Shown here in pieces: positions 25,556 through 33,963 of a stretch of DNA of 36,115 bases (the stretch's first letter is position 1; each line of letters opens with the position of its first letter). The position numbers were made by a program, and so were the translations under genes. The DNA lies in contig JAOUKH010000010.1 of the NCBI GenBank assembly GCA_029882685.1, forward strand, positions 1 through 36,115. Direction: 5' to 3'. The stretch is from Cyclobacteriaceae bacterium. Lineage in GTDB: Bacteria; Bacteroidota; Bacteroidia; Cytophagales; Cyclobacteriaceae. The notes below the pieces were generated by a model. It ran no database searches, was not told the DNA's origin, and saw only the letters and a list, made by a program, of their open reading frames with translations.

Positions 25556-26389
25556 TTACGCCCCAATAACAACACGTTTAAATGATGCTACTGTTAATCC
25601 ATTAGTTACAGTATTAAGGTATTTGGCAACAGTAAGAGAGCTATCTTTAACAAATTGTTGATTCAACAAAGTATTCTCTTTAAAGAATTTTTGAAGTTTT
25701 CCCTGAGCAATTTTATCAATAATATTTTCAGGCTTTCCTTCTGCTATAGCCTGTTCTTTACCAATCTCATATTCTTTCTGCTTTATTGCTTCATCAACAT
25801 CATCTTCACTTACAGAAACAGGGTTCATAGCAGCTATTTGCATTCCAATATCTTTACCTGCCACAGTAACATCTTCACCATTTACACCTTTAAGCTCTAC
25901 TAGTACTCCTAACTTATTACCAGCATGAATGTATGGAACTACAGCCTCACCAGATATTCTTACTAAATTAGATACTTCAAGTTTTTCACCAATCTTACCT
26001 ACTAATTCGGTTATTTTCTCAGCAATAGTAAGGTTTTCAATTTGATTATTCATCAAAGCCTCCACATTTTCCGCTTTAGTTTCAAATGCACTATTAACAA
26101 TAGTATTTCCTAACCCAATAAATTCTTCATTTTTGGCAACAAAGTCAGTTTCACAAGTGAAAGAAATCAATACAGCCTCAGTATTATTATCATTGGTTTT
26201 AATAAAAACAGAACCTTCTGTAGTTTCTCTATCTGCTCTTGAAGCTGAAACTTTTTGTCCCTTTTTTCTTAATAAATCAACAGCAGCTTCAAAATCACCA
26301 TTAGCCTCTGTTAACGCCTTTTTGCAGTCCATCATACCTGCTCCAGTCATTTGTCTAAGTTTGTTAACATCTTGTGCCGTAATCGCCAT
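25556..26389 (-). CDS. tsf: Elongation factor Ts
   Basis: A 277-residue nucleotide-exchange factor for EF-Tu. The N-terminal UBA-like domain starts ITAQDVNKLRQMTGAGMMDCKKALTEANGD, and the EF-Tu-contacting TDFVAKNEEF motif follows near residue 80. The C-terminal dimerisation region is present. Full length. It follows rpsB by 113 bp, with a hairpin in the gap, so it may be partly transcribed apart from the upstream genes. Confidence 0.97.
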   Translation of the reverse strand: MAITAQDVNKLRQMTGAGMMDCKKALTEANGDFEAAVDLLRKKGQKVSASRADRETTEGSVFIKTNDNNTEAVLISFTCETDFVAKNEEFIGLGNTIVNSAFETKAENVEALMNNQIENLTIAEKITELVGKIGEKLEVSNLVRISGEAVVPYIHAGNKLGVLVELKGVNGEDVTVAGKDIGMQIAAMNPVSVSEDDVDEAIKQKEYEIGKEQAIAEGKPENIIDKIAQGKLQKFFKENTLLNQQFVKDSSLTVAKYLNTVTNGLTVASFKRVVIGA

Positions 26390-26430
26390 AATTATTTGTG
26401 TTTAAATATTATCTATTCCTTTTATTAACA

Positions 26431-26479
26431 AAAAATTGAACACCATCCCAATATCGCAGGAACAATGTTCAACTTTTTT
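26431..26479 (-). terminator. Hairpin with T-run between rpsB and tsf
   Basis: aaaaattgaaca (26431-26442) and tgttcaactttttt (26466-26479) form a stem of about 12 bp around a 23-nt loop. On the minus strand it is followed by TTTTTT, the form of an intrinsic terminator. It could reduce tsf transcription relative to rpsB or mark a transcript end. Confidence 0.65.
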
Positions 26480-26502
26480 ATTATCTCACTATATAAATAG
26501 TT

Positions 26503-27297
26503 TTATTCTGCTTTTGCTTCTGCTTCTTTTTTTGCAGACTCTTCCTTTTTATCAACCTCTTTTTTTGCAGCTTCTTCTTTTTTCAGGTTAGCCTCTTCTT
26601 TATCTTTCTTTCTCTCTTGCAATGCCTCTTCAATTACACCACCAACATACTTGGTTATTAATGAAATTGATTTAAAAGCATCATCATTTGAAGGGATTGG
26701 GAAGTCAACTCCGTCAGGATTAGAATTAGTATCTACCATTCCAAATACTGGGATATTTAATTTTTGAGCTTCCTTAACTGCAATATGTTCTTTCTTTACA
26801 TCGATTATAAAAAGAGCTGCTGGTAGACGAGTAAGATCAGAAATACCTCCCAATACTCTCTCTAATTTCTCTTTTTCACGCGTAATCATCAATCTTTCAC
26901 GCTTTGCAAGATTAAGATAAGATTCGTCTTTCATCAACTTATCAATTGAAGACATTTTCTTCAATGATTTACGCATTGTTGCGAAATTAGTTAGCATACC
27001 ACCTAACCATCTTTCAGTAGCAAAAGGCATATTTAGTCTTTTTGACTCCTCTGCAACGATGTCTCTCGCCTGCTTTTTAGTAGCAACAAACATCACTTTT
27101 CTTCCTGATCTTACAATTCCTTTGAGTGCTTTAGACGCTTCCTCGAGGCATCCCAAAGTTTTATTTAAATCAATAATATGGATTCCGTTTTTTTCCATAA
27201 AAATATATGGTGCCATACGGGGATCCCACTTTCTCGTTAAGTGTCCAAAATGAACACCAGCGTCTAGTAAGTCTTTGTACTCTAATTTGTTAGCCAT
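26503..27297 (-). CDS. rpsB: 30S ribosomal protein S2
   Basis: A 264-residue S2 protein of the small subunit. It shows the S2 signatures LLDAGVHFGHLTRKWDPRMAPYIF and PVFGMVDTNSNPDGVDFPIPSNDDA. The C-terminal ~40 residues are an unusual Lys/Glu/Ala-rich extension (EEAAKKEVDKKEESAKK), probably helical or disordered. It follows rpsI by 51 bp, with a small hairpin in the gap. Confidence 0.97.
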   Translation of the reverse strand: MANKLEYKDLLDAGVHFGHLTRKWDPRMAPYIFMEKNGIHIIDLNKTLGCLEEASKALKGIVRSGRKVMFVATKKQARDIVAEESKRLNMPFATERWLGGMLTNFATMRKSLKKMSSIDKLMKDESYLNLAKRERLMITREKEKLERVLGGISDLTRLPAALFIIDVKKEHIAVKEAQKLNIPVFGMVDTNSNPDGVDFPIPSNDDAFKSISLITKYVGGVIEEALQERKKDKEEANLKKEEAAKKEVDKKEESAKKEAEAKAE

Positions 27298-27319
27298 TAA
27301 CTTATTTAGTTATAAATAT

Positions 27320-27342
27320 AAAAAGTGTGCCTTATGACACAC
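27320..27342 (-). terminator. Small hairpin between rpsI and rpsB
   Basis: On the minus strand GTGTGTCATAAGGCACAC folds as a short stem (27342-27325) followed by TTTTTAT. It is a weak terminator or attenuator that would uncouple rplM-rpsI from rpsB-tsf. Confidence 0.5.
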
Positions 27343-27348
27343 ATAATA

Positions 27349-27735
27349 TTAACGTTTACTGAACTGGAATTTTCTTCTCGCTTTTCTTCTACCTGGCTTC
27401 TTACGTTCCACCATTCTTGGATCACGAGTTAAAAATCCTTCCTTTTTCAAGGGGCCTCTGTTTTCTGCATCTACTTCGCAAAGAGCTCTAGATATAGCCA
27501 AGCGTATTGCTTCTGCTTGTCCTGTAGAACCACCTCCATCAACATTAATTTTAATATCAAAATTTCCGTCAACATTAACAGTATTAAGTGGTTGCTTAAC
27601 TATCGTTCTTAATACTTCCGTTGGAAAATAGTCTTCAAAATCTCTTTCGTTGATTTTAATTACCCCTTTACCTGATTTCAAGTATATTCTTGCTACAGAT
27701 GTCTTTCTCCTTCCTAATGAGTTGATTACTTCCAT
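27349..27735 (-). CDS. rpsI: 30S ribosomal protein S9
   Basis: A 128-residue S9 protein. The N-terminus [39 protein letters not shown], and the C-terminal basic tail [24 protein letters not shown] reaching the P-site tRNA are all present. It follows rplM by 6 nt in the usual order. Confidence 0.97.
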   Translation of the reverse strand: MEVINSLGRRKTSVARIYLKSGKGVIKINERDFEDYFPTEVLRTIVKQPLNTVNVDGNFDIKINVDGGGSTGQAEAIRLAISRALCEVDAENRGPLKKEGFLTRDPRMVERKKPGRRKARRKFQFSKR

Positions 27736-27741
27736 CTATTT

Positions 27742-28185
27742 TTATAGTTTTATTTCTTTTGGTTGCTGTGCTTCGTGTGGATGCTCAGTGCCTTCATATA
27801 CATATAAATTTCTAAACAAATCTCTCCCTAATATGTTTTTAGGAAGCATTCCTCTAACAGCTCTTTCAACAAGTAATGTAGAAGATTTTTGCTTTAATTG
27901 ATTTGGTGTAGTTTTTCTTTGACCACCTGGGTAACCAGTGTGAGAAACATAAACCTTATCCGTCCACTTTTTTCCTGTTAGCTTAACTTTATCTGCATTT
28001 AATACGATAACGTTATCTCCACAGTCAACATGTGGTGTGTAGTTTGGTTTATACTTACCTCTTATCACTTTGGCAACTTCACTCGCCAATCTTCCTAATA
28101 CCTTTGAATCAGCATCAACGATTACCCAGCTTTTTTCAGCTGTGCTCTTATTTGCTGATTTGGTTTTATAACTTAAAGTATCCAC
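27742..28185 (-). CDS. rplM: 50S ribosomal protein L13
   Basis: A 147-residue L13 protein of the large subunit, with signatures WVIVDADSKVLGRLASEVAKVIRGK, VYVSHTGYPGGQ and AVRGMLPKNILGR. The start is GTG at 28185, supported by the position of the family N-terminus. It is the first gene of rplM-rpsI-rpsB-tsf, with a consensus promoter about 56 bp upstream. Confidence 0.97.
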   Translation of the reverse strand: MDTLSYKTKSANKSTAEKSWVIVDADSKVLGRLASEVAKVIRGKYKPNYTPHVDCGDNVIVLNADKVKLTGKKWTDKVYVSHTGYPGGQRKTTPNQLKQKSSTLLVERAVRGMLPKNILGRDLFRNLYVYEGTEHPHEAQQPKEIKL

Positions 28186-28240
28186 TCTAAAAATTGTTTA
28201 ATTACTAGCAATAAATATACTCTGCCCTCAAAAAGGGACA

Positions 28241-28271
28241 CAAAGATAGATTCTTATTTTTTCAAATACAA
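28241..28271 (-). promoter_or_regulatory. Promoter of the rplM-rpsI operon
   Basis: Minus strand: TTG (28271-28269), a 20-bp spacer, then TATCTTTG (28248-28241), an exact TAnnTTTG -7 box. It lies about 56 bp upstream of the rplM GTG. A possible small stem-loop (cctcaaaaaggg, near 28226-28237) lies in the leader. Confidence 0.65.
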
Positions 28272-28288
28272 CACTCCTGAAATTATTT

Positions 28289-29020
28289 TCAACAATTCTT
28301 CTTCAATTGCTCCACTAATACCCTAAAATCTTTCGGATATTCTGCCTTTACATGAATCAATTCATCATTTAGCCCTCTAAATTTTAATTCAAAAGCATGT
28401 AAAGCAAACCTATTAATAAGAGAAAGTTCTTCAGTCCGTTTTTTTAAATTATAATTCTTCTTAAGTGACGATAACAAAAGGGGTTTCCCTCCATACATGT
28501 CATCATTAACAATGGATGCATTTAAAGAAGCTAAATGGACTCTAATTTGATGCATCCTGCCTGTTAATGGTTTACACTCTATCAGTGTGTGTGATTTATA
28601 AGCTCTTATAGTATTAAAAGTAGTAATTGCTTCTTTCCCCTGTCCGCCAAGCTGTGCATTTCTAAAACTCGCCCTCACATGTCCTTTCCCTGTCACTTGT
28701 AATGATTGATTTACAACTTCATCAGTAAAGCTATGTATACCTTCTGCTACCGCATGATAAATTTTCGTTACTTCTCTTTTTTCGAATTGCATTGAAGCAC
28801 TTCGATAAGCATCTGGATTTTTAGCAATTAAAAGAGCTCCTGAGGTTTCCTTATCTAATCGATGACATACCTGTGCATCAGAACAATATTCTCTAGCTAG
28901 AAGCAAAAGGTTTATACTCTCTGCCCTATCATCAAGAGTAGCCATTAATGGAGGCTTATTTACTACTATGTAATTATCATCTTCAAAAATAATAATGTCA
29001 GAAAACTTCAGTTTTTTCAT
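28289..29020 (-). CDS. RluA-family pseudouridine synthase
   Basis: A 243-residue enzyme converting uridine to pseudouridine in rRNA or tRNA. The catalytic Asp56 lies in the family motif CHRLDKETSGALLIAKN. NKPPLMATLDD precedes it, and LTGRMHQIRVHLASLNASIVNDDMYGG follows. There is no N-terminal S4 domain, so it is the short form; the target uridine cannot be told from sequence. A TACCTTTG box (29032-29025) ends only four bases before the ATG, which would give a leaderless transcript, but no -33 element stands at the normal distance. Confidence 0.92.
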   Translation of the reverse strand: MKKLKFSDIIIFEDDNYIVVNKPPLMATLDDRAESINLLLLAREYCSDAQVCHRLDKETSGALLIAKNPDAYRSASMQFEKREVTKIYHAVAEGIHSFTDEVVNQSLQVTGKGHVRASFRNAQLGGQGKEAITTFNTIRAYKSHTLIECKPLTGRMHQIRVHLASLNASIVNDDMYGGKPLLLSSLKKNYNLKKRTEELSLINRFALHAFELKFRGLNDELIHVKAEYPKDFRVLVEQLKKNC

Positions 29021-29103
29021 TGAGCAAAGGTAAAATAAAAGCTTTCTGTAAAAAAGATAATTCCAAAAAGGTAGAGTTGGTGCTACAAATCAGAAATAGG
29101 TTG

Positions 29104-30141
29104 TTAACCTTTTCCTTTTTGTAAACTAAATTCAAATGTTGACCCTTTCCCTTCTTCACTCATTACTTCGATTATACTATTATGACCTTCTAAAATGTGC
29201 TTCACAATTGCCAATCCTAAACCTGTTCCTCCTTTTTCTCTGGAGCGACTTTTATCAACGCGATAGAATCTTTCAAAAACACGTTTTAAATCTTCTTTAG
29301 GGATACCAACTCCATTATCCTTTATTTTGACTTTTACATTCTCCACTTTATTTTCTAAACTGATTTCAACCTCTCCTCCCTCATCAGTATATTTAATAGC
29401 ATTAGAAATTAGGTTTGTTAATACTTGCCTAATCCTTAACCAATCGGCAAACACTATTGCAGGGATATTTTTGCCATTTATTATTTTGATTAAGATACCT
29501 TTTTTTTCTGCTCTTATAGACAGTTGCTCCACGACCTCACTTATCAAATCGTTCAATGCAAAATATTCTAGTTGCATTTTTGTTTTTCCTATTTCTATAT
29601 TGGAAAGGGTTAATAAATCATGAACAAGCATATCAAGACTATCAACACTTGTAGCTGCTTTTTTCAAAAAACGGGTACGAACCTCCTTGTCATCTACTGC
29701 CCCATCCAATAAAGTATGGATAAATCCTTGAGCAGCAAAAATGGGAGTTTTTAATTCGTGAGATACGTCTGCTATAAATTCTTTACGAAATGCAGCAAGT
29801 CGAGAAAGGTGATCAATTTCATTTTGATGCCGATATAATTTTTTTACTAATTTGGTTGTCAGTTTTTTAAAGCTATTGATTTGTATCCTGTTTCGATATA
29901 ATTCAATATCTTCGACCCTTTTTTTTCTTGACTCAGAGACTACTCTATCTATTTCACTAATGTGTTTATATATCAATTTGTCAAGAAATATATATAAAGA
30001 TAAATACAGTACCACTAATAGTAACAGTGCTACATGCACTATGTTTCCCTTTTCAACAAATTCAAACGCATATAACAACAATGATGCAATTGCTGTAATT
30101 ACAAAAGATAAAATAAATGATATTGATTTTGAACCTTCCAA
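29104..30141 (-). CDS. PhoR-like sensor histidine kinase
   Basis: A 345-residue membrane kinase. Two transmembrane helices (about 7-26 and 35-54) have almost no periplasmic loop between them. The HisKA domain carries phospho-acceptor H128 in FIADVSHELKTPIFAAQGF, and HATPase_c has the N box (LTNLISNAIKYTDEGG), G1 (DNGVGIP), the F box region (ERFYRVDKSRSR) and G2 (GGTGLGLAIVKHI). The lack of a sensing loop suggests it reads membrane or partner-protein signals, as PhoR does. The start appears to be TTG at 30141, since no ATG precedes the first helix. It begins 11 nt after its response regulator gene. Confidence 0.92.
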   Translation of the reverse strand: MEGSKSISFILSFVITAIASLLLYAFEFVEKGNIVHVALLLLVVLYLSLYIFLDKLIYKHISEIDRVVSESRKKRVEDIELYRNRIQINSFKKLTTKLVKKLYRHQNEIDHLSRLAAFRKEFIADVSHELKTPIFAAQGFIHTLLDGAVDDKEVRTRFLKKAATSVDSLDMLVHDLLTLSNIEIGKTKMQLEYFALNDLISEVVEQLSIRAEKKGILIKIINGKNIPAIVFADWLRIRQVLTNLISNAIKYTDEGGEVEISLENKVENVKVKIKDNGVGIPKEDLKRVFERFYRVDKSRSREKGGTGLGLAIVKHILEGHNSIIEVMSEEGKGSTFEFSLQKGKG

Positions 30142-30152
30142 AAATTCAACAA

Positions 30153-30833
30153 CTATTCTATACTGAACTTATACCCAACCCCTTTAACTGTGGTAATATA
30201 ACTATCACCAATTTTTTCTCTGATTTTACGAATGTGAACGTCTACGGTACGAGCCAGAACATACACATCAGTACCCCAAATATTTTTCAATAATTCATCT
30301 CGATTAAATACTTCATTAGGGTTTTTCACTAAAAAATGAAGTAGTTCAAATTCTTTCTTTGGAAGTATTATTTCATCTCCATTAAGCCTTACCGTATAAC
30401 TTGACCTATCAATAAGTAAATCGCCTGACAAAATTTGATCTTTCTTCCCTTTTAACTCTCTACGAAAATAAGCATTTATCCGACTCATAAGAGCTCTAGG
30501 TTTAATAGGCTTTGTAATATAGTCATCAGCACCAACATCAAAGGCAGCAACTTCTGAATATTCTTCTGACCTCGCAGTAAGAAATATTACAAAAGTGTTA
30601 TTCAAATCCTTATTTTCTTTAATCTGTCTACATGTTTCCACTCCATCCTGATTCGGCATCATGATATCCAAAAGAATCACTTCTGGGTTAAATGCCTTAG
30701 CTACTTCTACAGCTTTTATTCCATCAGAAGCAGACTTTACTTCATACCCCTCCTTCTCAAGATTGTAAGTGAGCAATTCCAAAATTGATTGCTCATCATC
30801 TACTACTAATATTCTATGCTTTTTGTTTTCCAT
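30153..30833 (-). CDS. OmpR/PhoB-family response regulator
   Basis: A 226-residue two-domain regulator. The receiver domain carries VVDDEQS, the phospho-acceptor Asp in VILLDIMMPNQDG, and KP (TKPIKPRAL). The winged-helix DNA-binding domain ends VDVHIRKIREKIGDSYITTVKGVGYKFSIE. It pairs with the kinase gene that follows after 11 nt. The PhoB-like receiver and PhoR-like partner suggest phosphate or envelope signalling, but no pst or pho target genes are nearby to prove it. ATG at 30833 is preferred over the GTG one codon upstream. Confidence 0.93.
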   Translation of the reverse strand: MENKKHRILVVDDEQSILELLTYNLEKEGYEVKSASDGIKAVEVAKAFNPEVILLDIMMPNQDGVETCRQIKENKDLNNTFVIFLTARSEEYSEVAAFDVGADDYITKPIKPRALMSRINAYFRRELKGKKDQILSGDLLIDRSSYTVRLNGDEIILPKKEFELLHFLVKNPNEVFNRDELLKNIWGTDVYVLARTVDVHIRKIREKIGDSYITTVKGVGYKFSIE

Positions 30834-30921
30834 CACTAACCAAATACTTTAGCTTGATAAAAATAGATATAAATCACTTTCAATAAAAAGACTATTACTT
30901 AACTTAACAATTAGTTAATGA

Positions 30922-31698
30922 TTAGTTAACCCCAGATCGATATTCATGAATATCAACCTCAACTGCACCAACAAACATATTCGCTTTTACTTTTAACGGT
31001 ATTTTATTTTGATCATTTGACAGCCAGACTTGTATAGAATTTTCTCCATCAAACAGTGAATTTTCAGGCATAATAGGAGAAAGCACTAAAGCCTCATACG
31101 TACCTATTTTAGTTTTTACTTTTTCAATTCCTATATATCTGATTTTAAAATCGAACACTTCATCTTCAAAAAACACGTTAATCGATATAACATCTCCAAA
31201 ATTCATTTTGTGGAAATCGAGTGTTCTCAAGTAATAGTAACTACTTACTATATCCTGAATTTTTTCTGGCACTTCGTGTGTTTCTATAGGTTTCCAAAAT
31301 TCTTGTTTAGTGTGGTACTTTTTAACTTTCACCATCTGTTCCTCTTGCACAAAATCTATTATTTCATGTTTTCGATATTTTCCTTCTGCAATTTTCATGA
31401 AAAACTGATGTGGAATAATTGATGCAGTATCAATTTGTGTTCCCCATGTATCACGAATACGTAAAAAGAAATCAAACATGCCAATGGAATTTCCTTCCAC
31501 TAATATTTGATAACAAGACTTCCCATTTACTGTTGAAAAATTATCATCAATGGTCATGATAGCTTCTCCAGCATAAACAAAACCATAATGCACTTTGTAT
31601 TTTATTTGCTCCCCTAAAGAAAAATTCGTCTTTACTTTGTTTTCATCAGACTGAGTACCAATGAAAAACGTGAGAAGGGTTAGAAATACTATGCGCAT
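30922..31698 (-). CDS. DUF3108 family exported protein
   Basis: A 258-residue protein with an N-terminal signal (about residues 1-16) and a beta-rich domain matching DUF3108: FSLGEQIKYKVHYGFVYAGEAIMTI, YYYLRTLDF, and VWLSNDQNKIPLKVKANMFVGAVEVDI. The family is periplasmic or outer-membrane associated and has no firm function; its fold resembles lipid-binding beta structures. It lies 88 bp upstream of the PhoB-like regulator and 30 bp downstream of the aminopeptidase, on the same strand as both. Confidence 0.85.
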   Translation of the reverse strand: MRIVFLTLLTFFIGTQSDENKVKTNFSLGEQIKYKVHYGFVYAGEAIMTIDDNFSTVNGKSCYQILVEGNSIGMFDFFLRIRDTWGTQIDTASIIPHQFFMKIAEGKYRKHEIIDFVQEEQMVKVKKYHTKQEFWKPIETHEVPEKIQDIVSSYYYLRTLDFHKMNFGDVISINVFFEDEVFDFKIRYIGIEKVKTKIGTYEALVLSPIMPENSLFDGENSIQVWLSNDQNKIPLKVKANMFVGAVEVDIHEYRSGVN

Positions 31699-31728
31699 TA
31701 TAGAAATATATTAATTAAAACCTTAGAA

Positions 31729-32754
31729 CTACAAAAACGGGTATTTTGATTTATAATAAAAAATATACGCTTTCAAATCTTCATTAAAATCCTTCTCAAA
31801 CTCTCTTTCAAAATCAGATTGTTTGGATCGATACCTCAAAAACGACATGAAGTAAGTATTGTTGGGTAGCTCAATAAACATTTCATCAATTAAGTTTTTA
31901 TTACTTAAACCTAATGTATCTATATTATTGATGATTTCATGAATAAGACTATCCTTTAACTTTCTTTTTTTTTCCACCTCCAATGACTGGGGTATTGATT
32001 TGTACAATGTATCCAACAAACTGGCACCACTAATAAAATGTTGAACAAATGCTTCATAGTCCTTCTCTTCATTTAGGTATTCTTTTAAATGCACTGAAGA
32101 TTCTCCATACTTTTTTTTTAGAAAAAGAACAGCTCCTTTATGCCCTATAAATGAGGCTAAATTTTCATTAAAGGTTATACTATCTTTCATGAATATAGTA
32201 GAGTGAGTAAGCTCATGAATAATTAGTTCTGCCAATTGTCCATAATTCCTATTAAGCATCTCGCTAAGTATGGGATCGTTAAACCATCCTAGCGTTGACC
32301 AGCCTCCTGGATTTCTGATCCCTACATCTAATCCTTCTTGTTTTGTTTTATCCATTTCAGCTTTTGCCATTTCTGGATCAAAAAAACCTTTGTAAGGAAA
32401 TGAACCAATAACAGGAAAACTCCATGTTTTAGCTTCCATAGCAAAAGGAGCACAAGCAGTTACTACCCACATAAGCGGTTTCCCTCCTTGATCGTACATA
32501 CTGCTATAGTTTTCAGTTTGGTTAATACCTAACTCATCAAATGCAAATTTTTTAACTTCTTGAATAAATTCGATTTTCTTTTTCAAAGAATCGGGATAGT
32601 TTTTGTTTTCAAGATATTCTTCTAATGGCTTTGCATCTCTAATTATAGTAAGTTGCCCTTTAGCCTGCACATAGCCATAATAGATTAATTGGTACTGCCA
32701 AATACCTAAAGCGACAAACAACAAAATAATCCCAACTACTATTTTACGCTTCAT
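31729..32754 (-). CDS. Putative aminopeptidase (PF10023-like, HExxH metalloprotease)
   Basis: A 341-residue protein with one N-terminal membrane anchor (about 5-24). The zinc-protease motif H180-E181-x2-H184 is in LIIHELTHSTIF, and a likely third ligand, E197, is in FNENLASFIGHKGA. The TACAPFAMEAKTWSFPVIGSFPYKGFF segment is characteristic of the PF10023 family. The catalytic domain is presumably periplasmic. It follows the outer-membrane protein gene by 6 nt and precedes DUF3108 by 30 nt, suggesting one envelope transcript. Confidence 0.85.
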   Translation of the reverse strand: MKRKIVVGIILLFVALGIWQYQLIYYGYVQAKGQLTIIRDAKPLEEYLENKNYPDSLKKKIEFIQEVKKFAFDELGINQTENYSSMYDQGGKPLMWVVTACAPFAMEAKTWSFPVIGSFPYKGFFDPEMAKAEMDKTKQEGLDVGIRNPGGWSTLGWFNDPILSEMLNRNYGQLAELIIHELTHSTIFMKDSITFNENLASFIGHKGAVLFLKKKYGESSVHLKEYLNEEKDYEAFVQHFISGASLLDTLYKSIPQSLEVEKKRKLKDSLIHEIINNIDTLGLSNKNLIDEMFIELPNNTYFMSFLRYRSKQSDFEREFEKDFNEDLKAYIFYYKSKYPFL

Positions 32755-32760
32755 TCAACT

Positions 32761-33894
32761 CTAAAATTTTATCTTTTTCACCCGAGTTAGAAAAAACTCC
32801 GGATTAGCACTCACTACCATCCCATGCGAAAATTCAAATTGGCGATTACCAAAATCATAATAAGGCTCAAACCTAGTTGAAATTCGCAAACCAGGTTTAA
32901 TAGTTTGATTTAAGAAAAATCGTAATATAAACACTCCCCTTTGTTTTTCGATATACCCTGATTTTTTAAACGAAAAGGATTCTGAGGAATACAATTCTCC
33001 CCCTATTATGGGATAGTACCCTTTCCCATACCAATAACTCCCAAGTACCTCAAATCCTTTTTTAGCTTTAAATCCTGCATTTAAATACACTGCATCGCTA
33101 CCCGAATAAAAAGAACCCACTCCTGGAGAAAAATTCTTATGTCCCGCATAATACGCTTCGGTACTCCACTCCCTAAACCATCCTGACAAACTACGTTGGT
33201 ATTTCAACCCTACTGCTACATTAGTTATCGTAATTAAACGATTAGGGTTAGTATCTATTTGTCCTCCTCGATGATACACTACAAACTGAACAGGTAGTGT
33301 TATCATACTCTTTTCTGTTCTTTTCAGAATATAATGAGAGGATATACCACCAATTACTTCTTCTTGCTTTGGGTCACCTCTATAAATCATCGTCTCCCAA
33401 CTCACCCAAACATCAGCCCAAAGTTTATCTTCATCAAAAATAGCTTGCAAACCAAACTCTTGACGATCAATAAGTCCTTTTTCGTAATTATAAAGTGGCT
33501 CAATTAAATTATGATTATAACTATCCTCAAGTGAGCCAATAATTATGCTATGATTTCCTTCCAAATATTTTATAGAAAAAGTAGGCTCAATTGTACTGAC
33601 ATTTTTATTTCCAAAATCTTGTTGAAGATATATTCCTGCCTCAATTACAAAATGAGTTCCTGCATGATATTCTAAATAGGGGTTAAATTGATAACCAAAA
33701 AGTGTTAGTCCATCGGTTATTTTATTAAAGTATTCGTTATTCTTATTGAAAGCTAATGCCCTAGCTCCAAACCATAAAGAATTAGAGTCGGCTTTGTCTA
33801 ATGTATGTGCATAAGTAAGTGCCTCATTATTTAGTTGACCCCAAACCAATGCGGGTAGTATAACGAATAGTATAGCTATGAGTTTACGGAACAT
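32761..33894 (-). CDS. Putative outer-membrane beta-barrel protein
   Basis: A 377-residue protein with a signal peptide (residues 1-19, ending in VWGQ). It shows alternating amphipathic strands ending in aromatic residues throughout (HFVIEAGIYLQQDF, IEPTFSIKYL, GVFILRFFLNQTIKPGLRISTRFEPYYDF), as in outer-membrane barrels. No family or substrate can be named. First gene of the run with the aminopeptidase and DUF3108. Confidence 0.7.
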   Translation of the reverse strand: MFRKLIAILFVILPALVWGQLNNEALTYAHTLDKADSNSLWFGARALAFNKNNEYFNKITDGLTLFGYQFNPYLEYHAGTHFVIEAGIYLQQDFGNKNVSTIEPTFSIKYLEGNHSIIIGSLEDSYNHNLIEPLYNYEKGLIDRQEFGLQAIFDEDKLWADVWVSWETMIYRGDPKQEEVIGGISSHYILKRTEKSMITLPVQFVVYHRGGQIDTNPNRLITITNVAVGLKYQRSLSGWFREWSTEAYYAGHKNFSPGVGSFYSGSDAVYLNAGFKAKKGFEVLGSYWYGKGYYPIIGGELYSSESFSFKKSGYIEKQRGVFILRFFLNQTIKPGLRISTRFEPYYDFGNRQFEFSHGMVVSANPEFFLTRVKKIKF

Positions 33895-33963
33895 GCTGCA
33901 ATATATATATTGTTCCTAAACTTGGCTAAAACATTTTACCCTTGGTATTTGAAAACAAAGTAA

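Noticed and set aside
30922-33894. Possible polysaccharide-utilisation (SusCD-type) locus
   Set aside because: The barrel protein lacks TonB-dependent receptor features and there is no SusD-like lipoprotein or glycoside hydrolase nearby.
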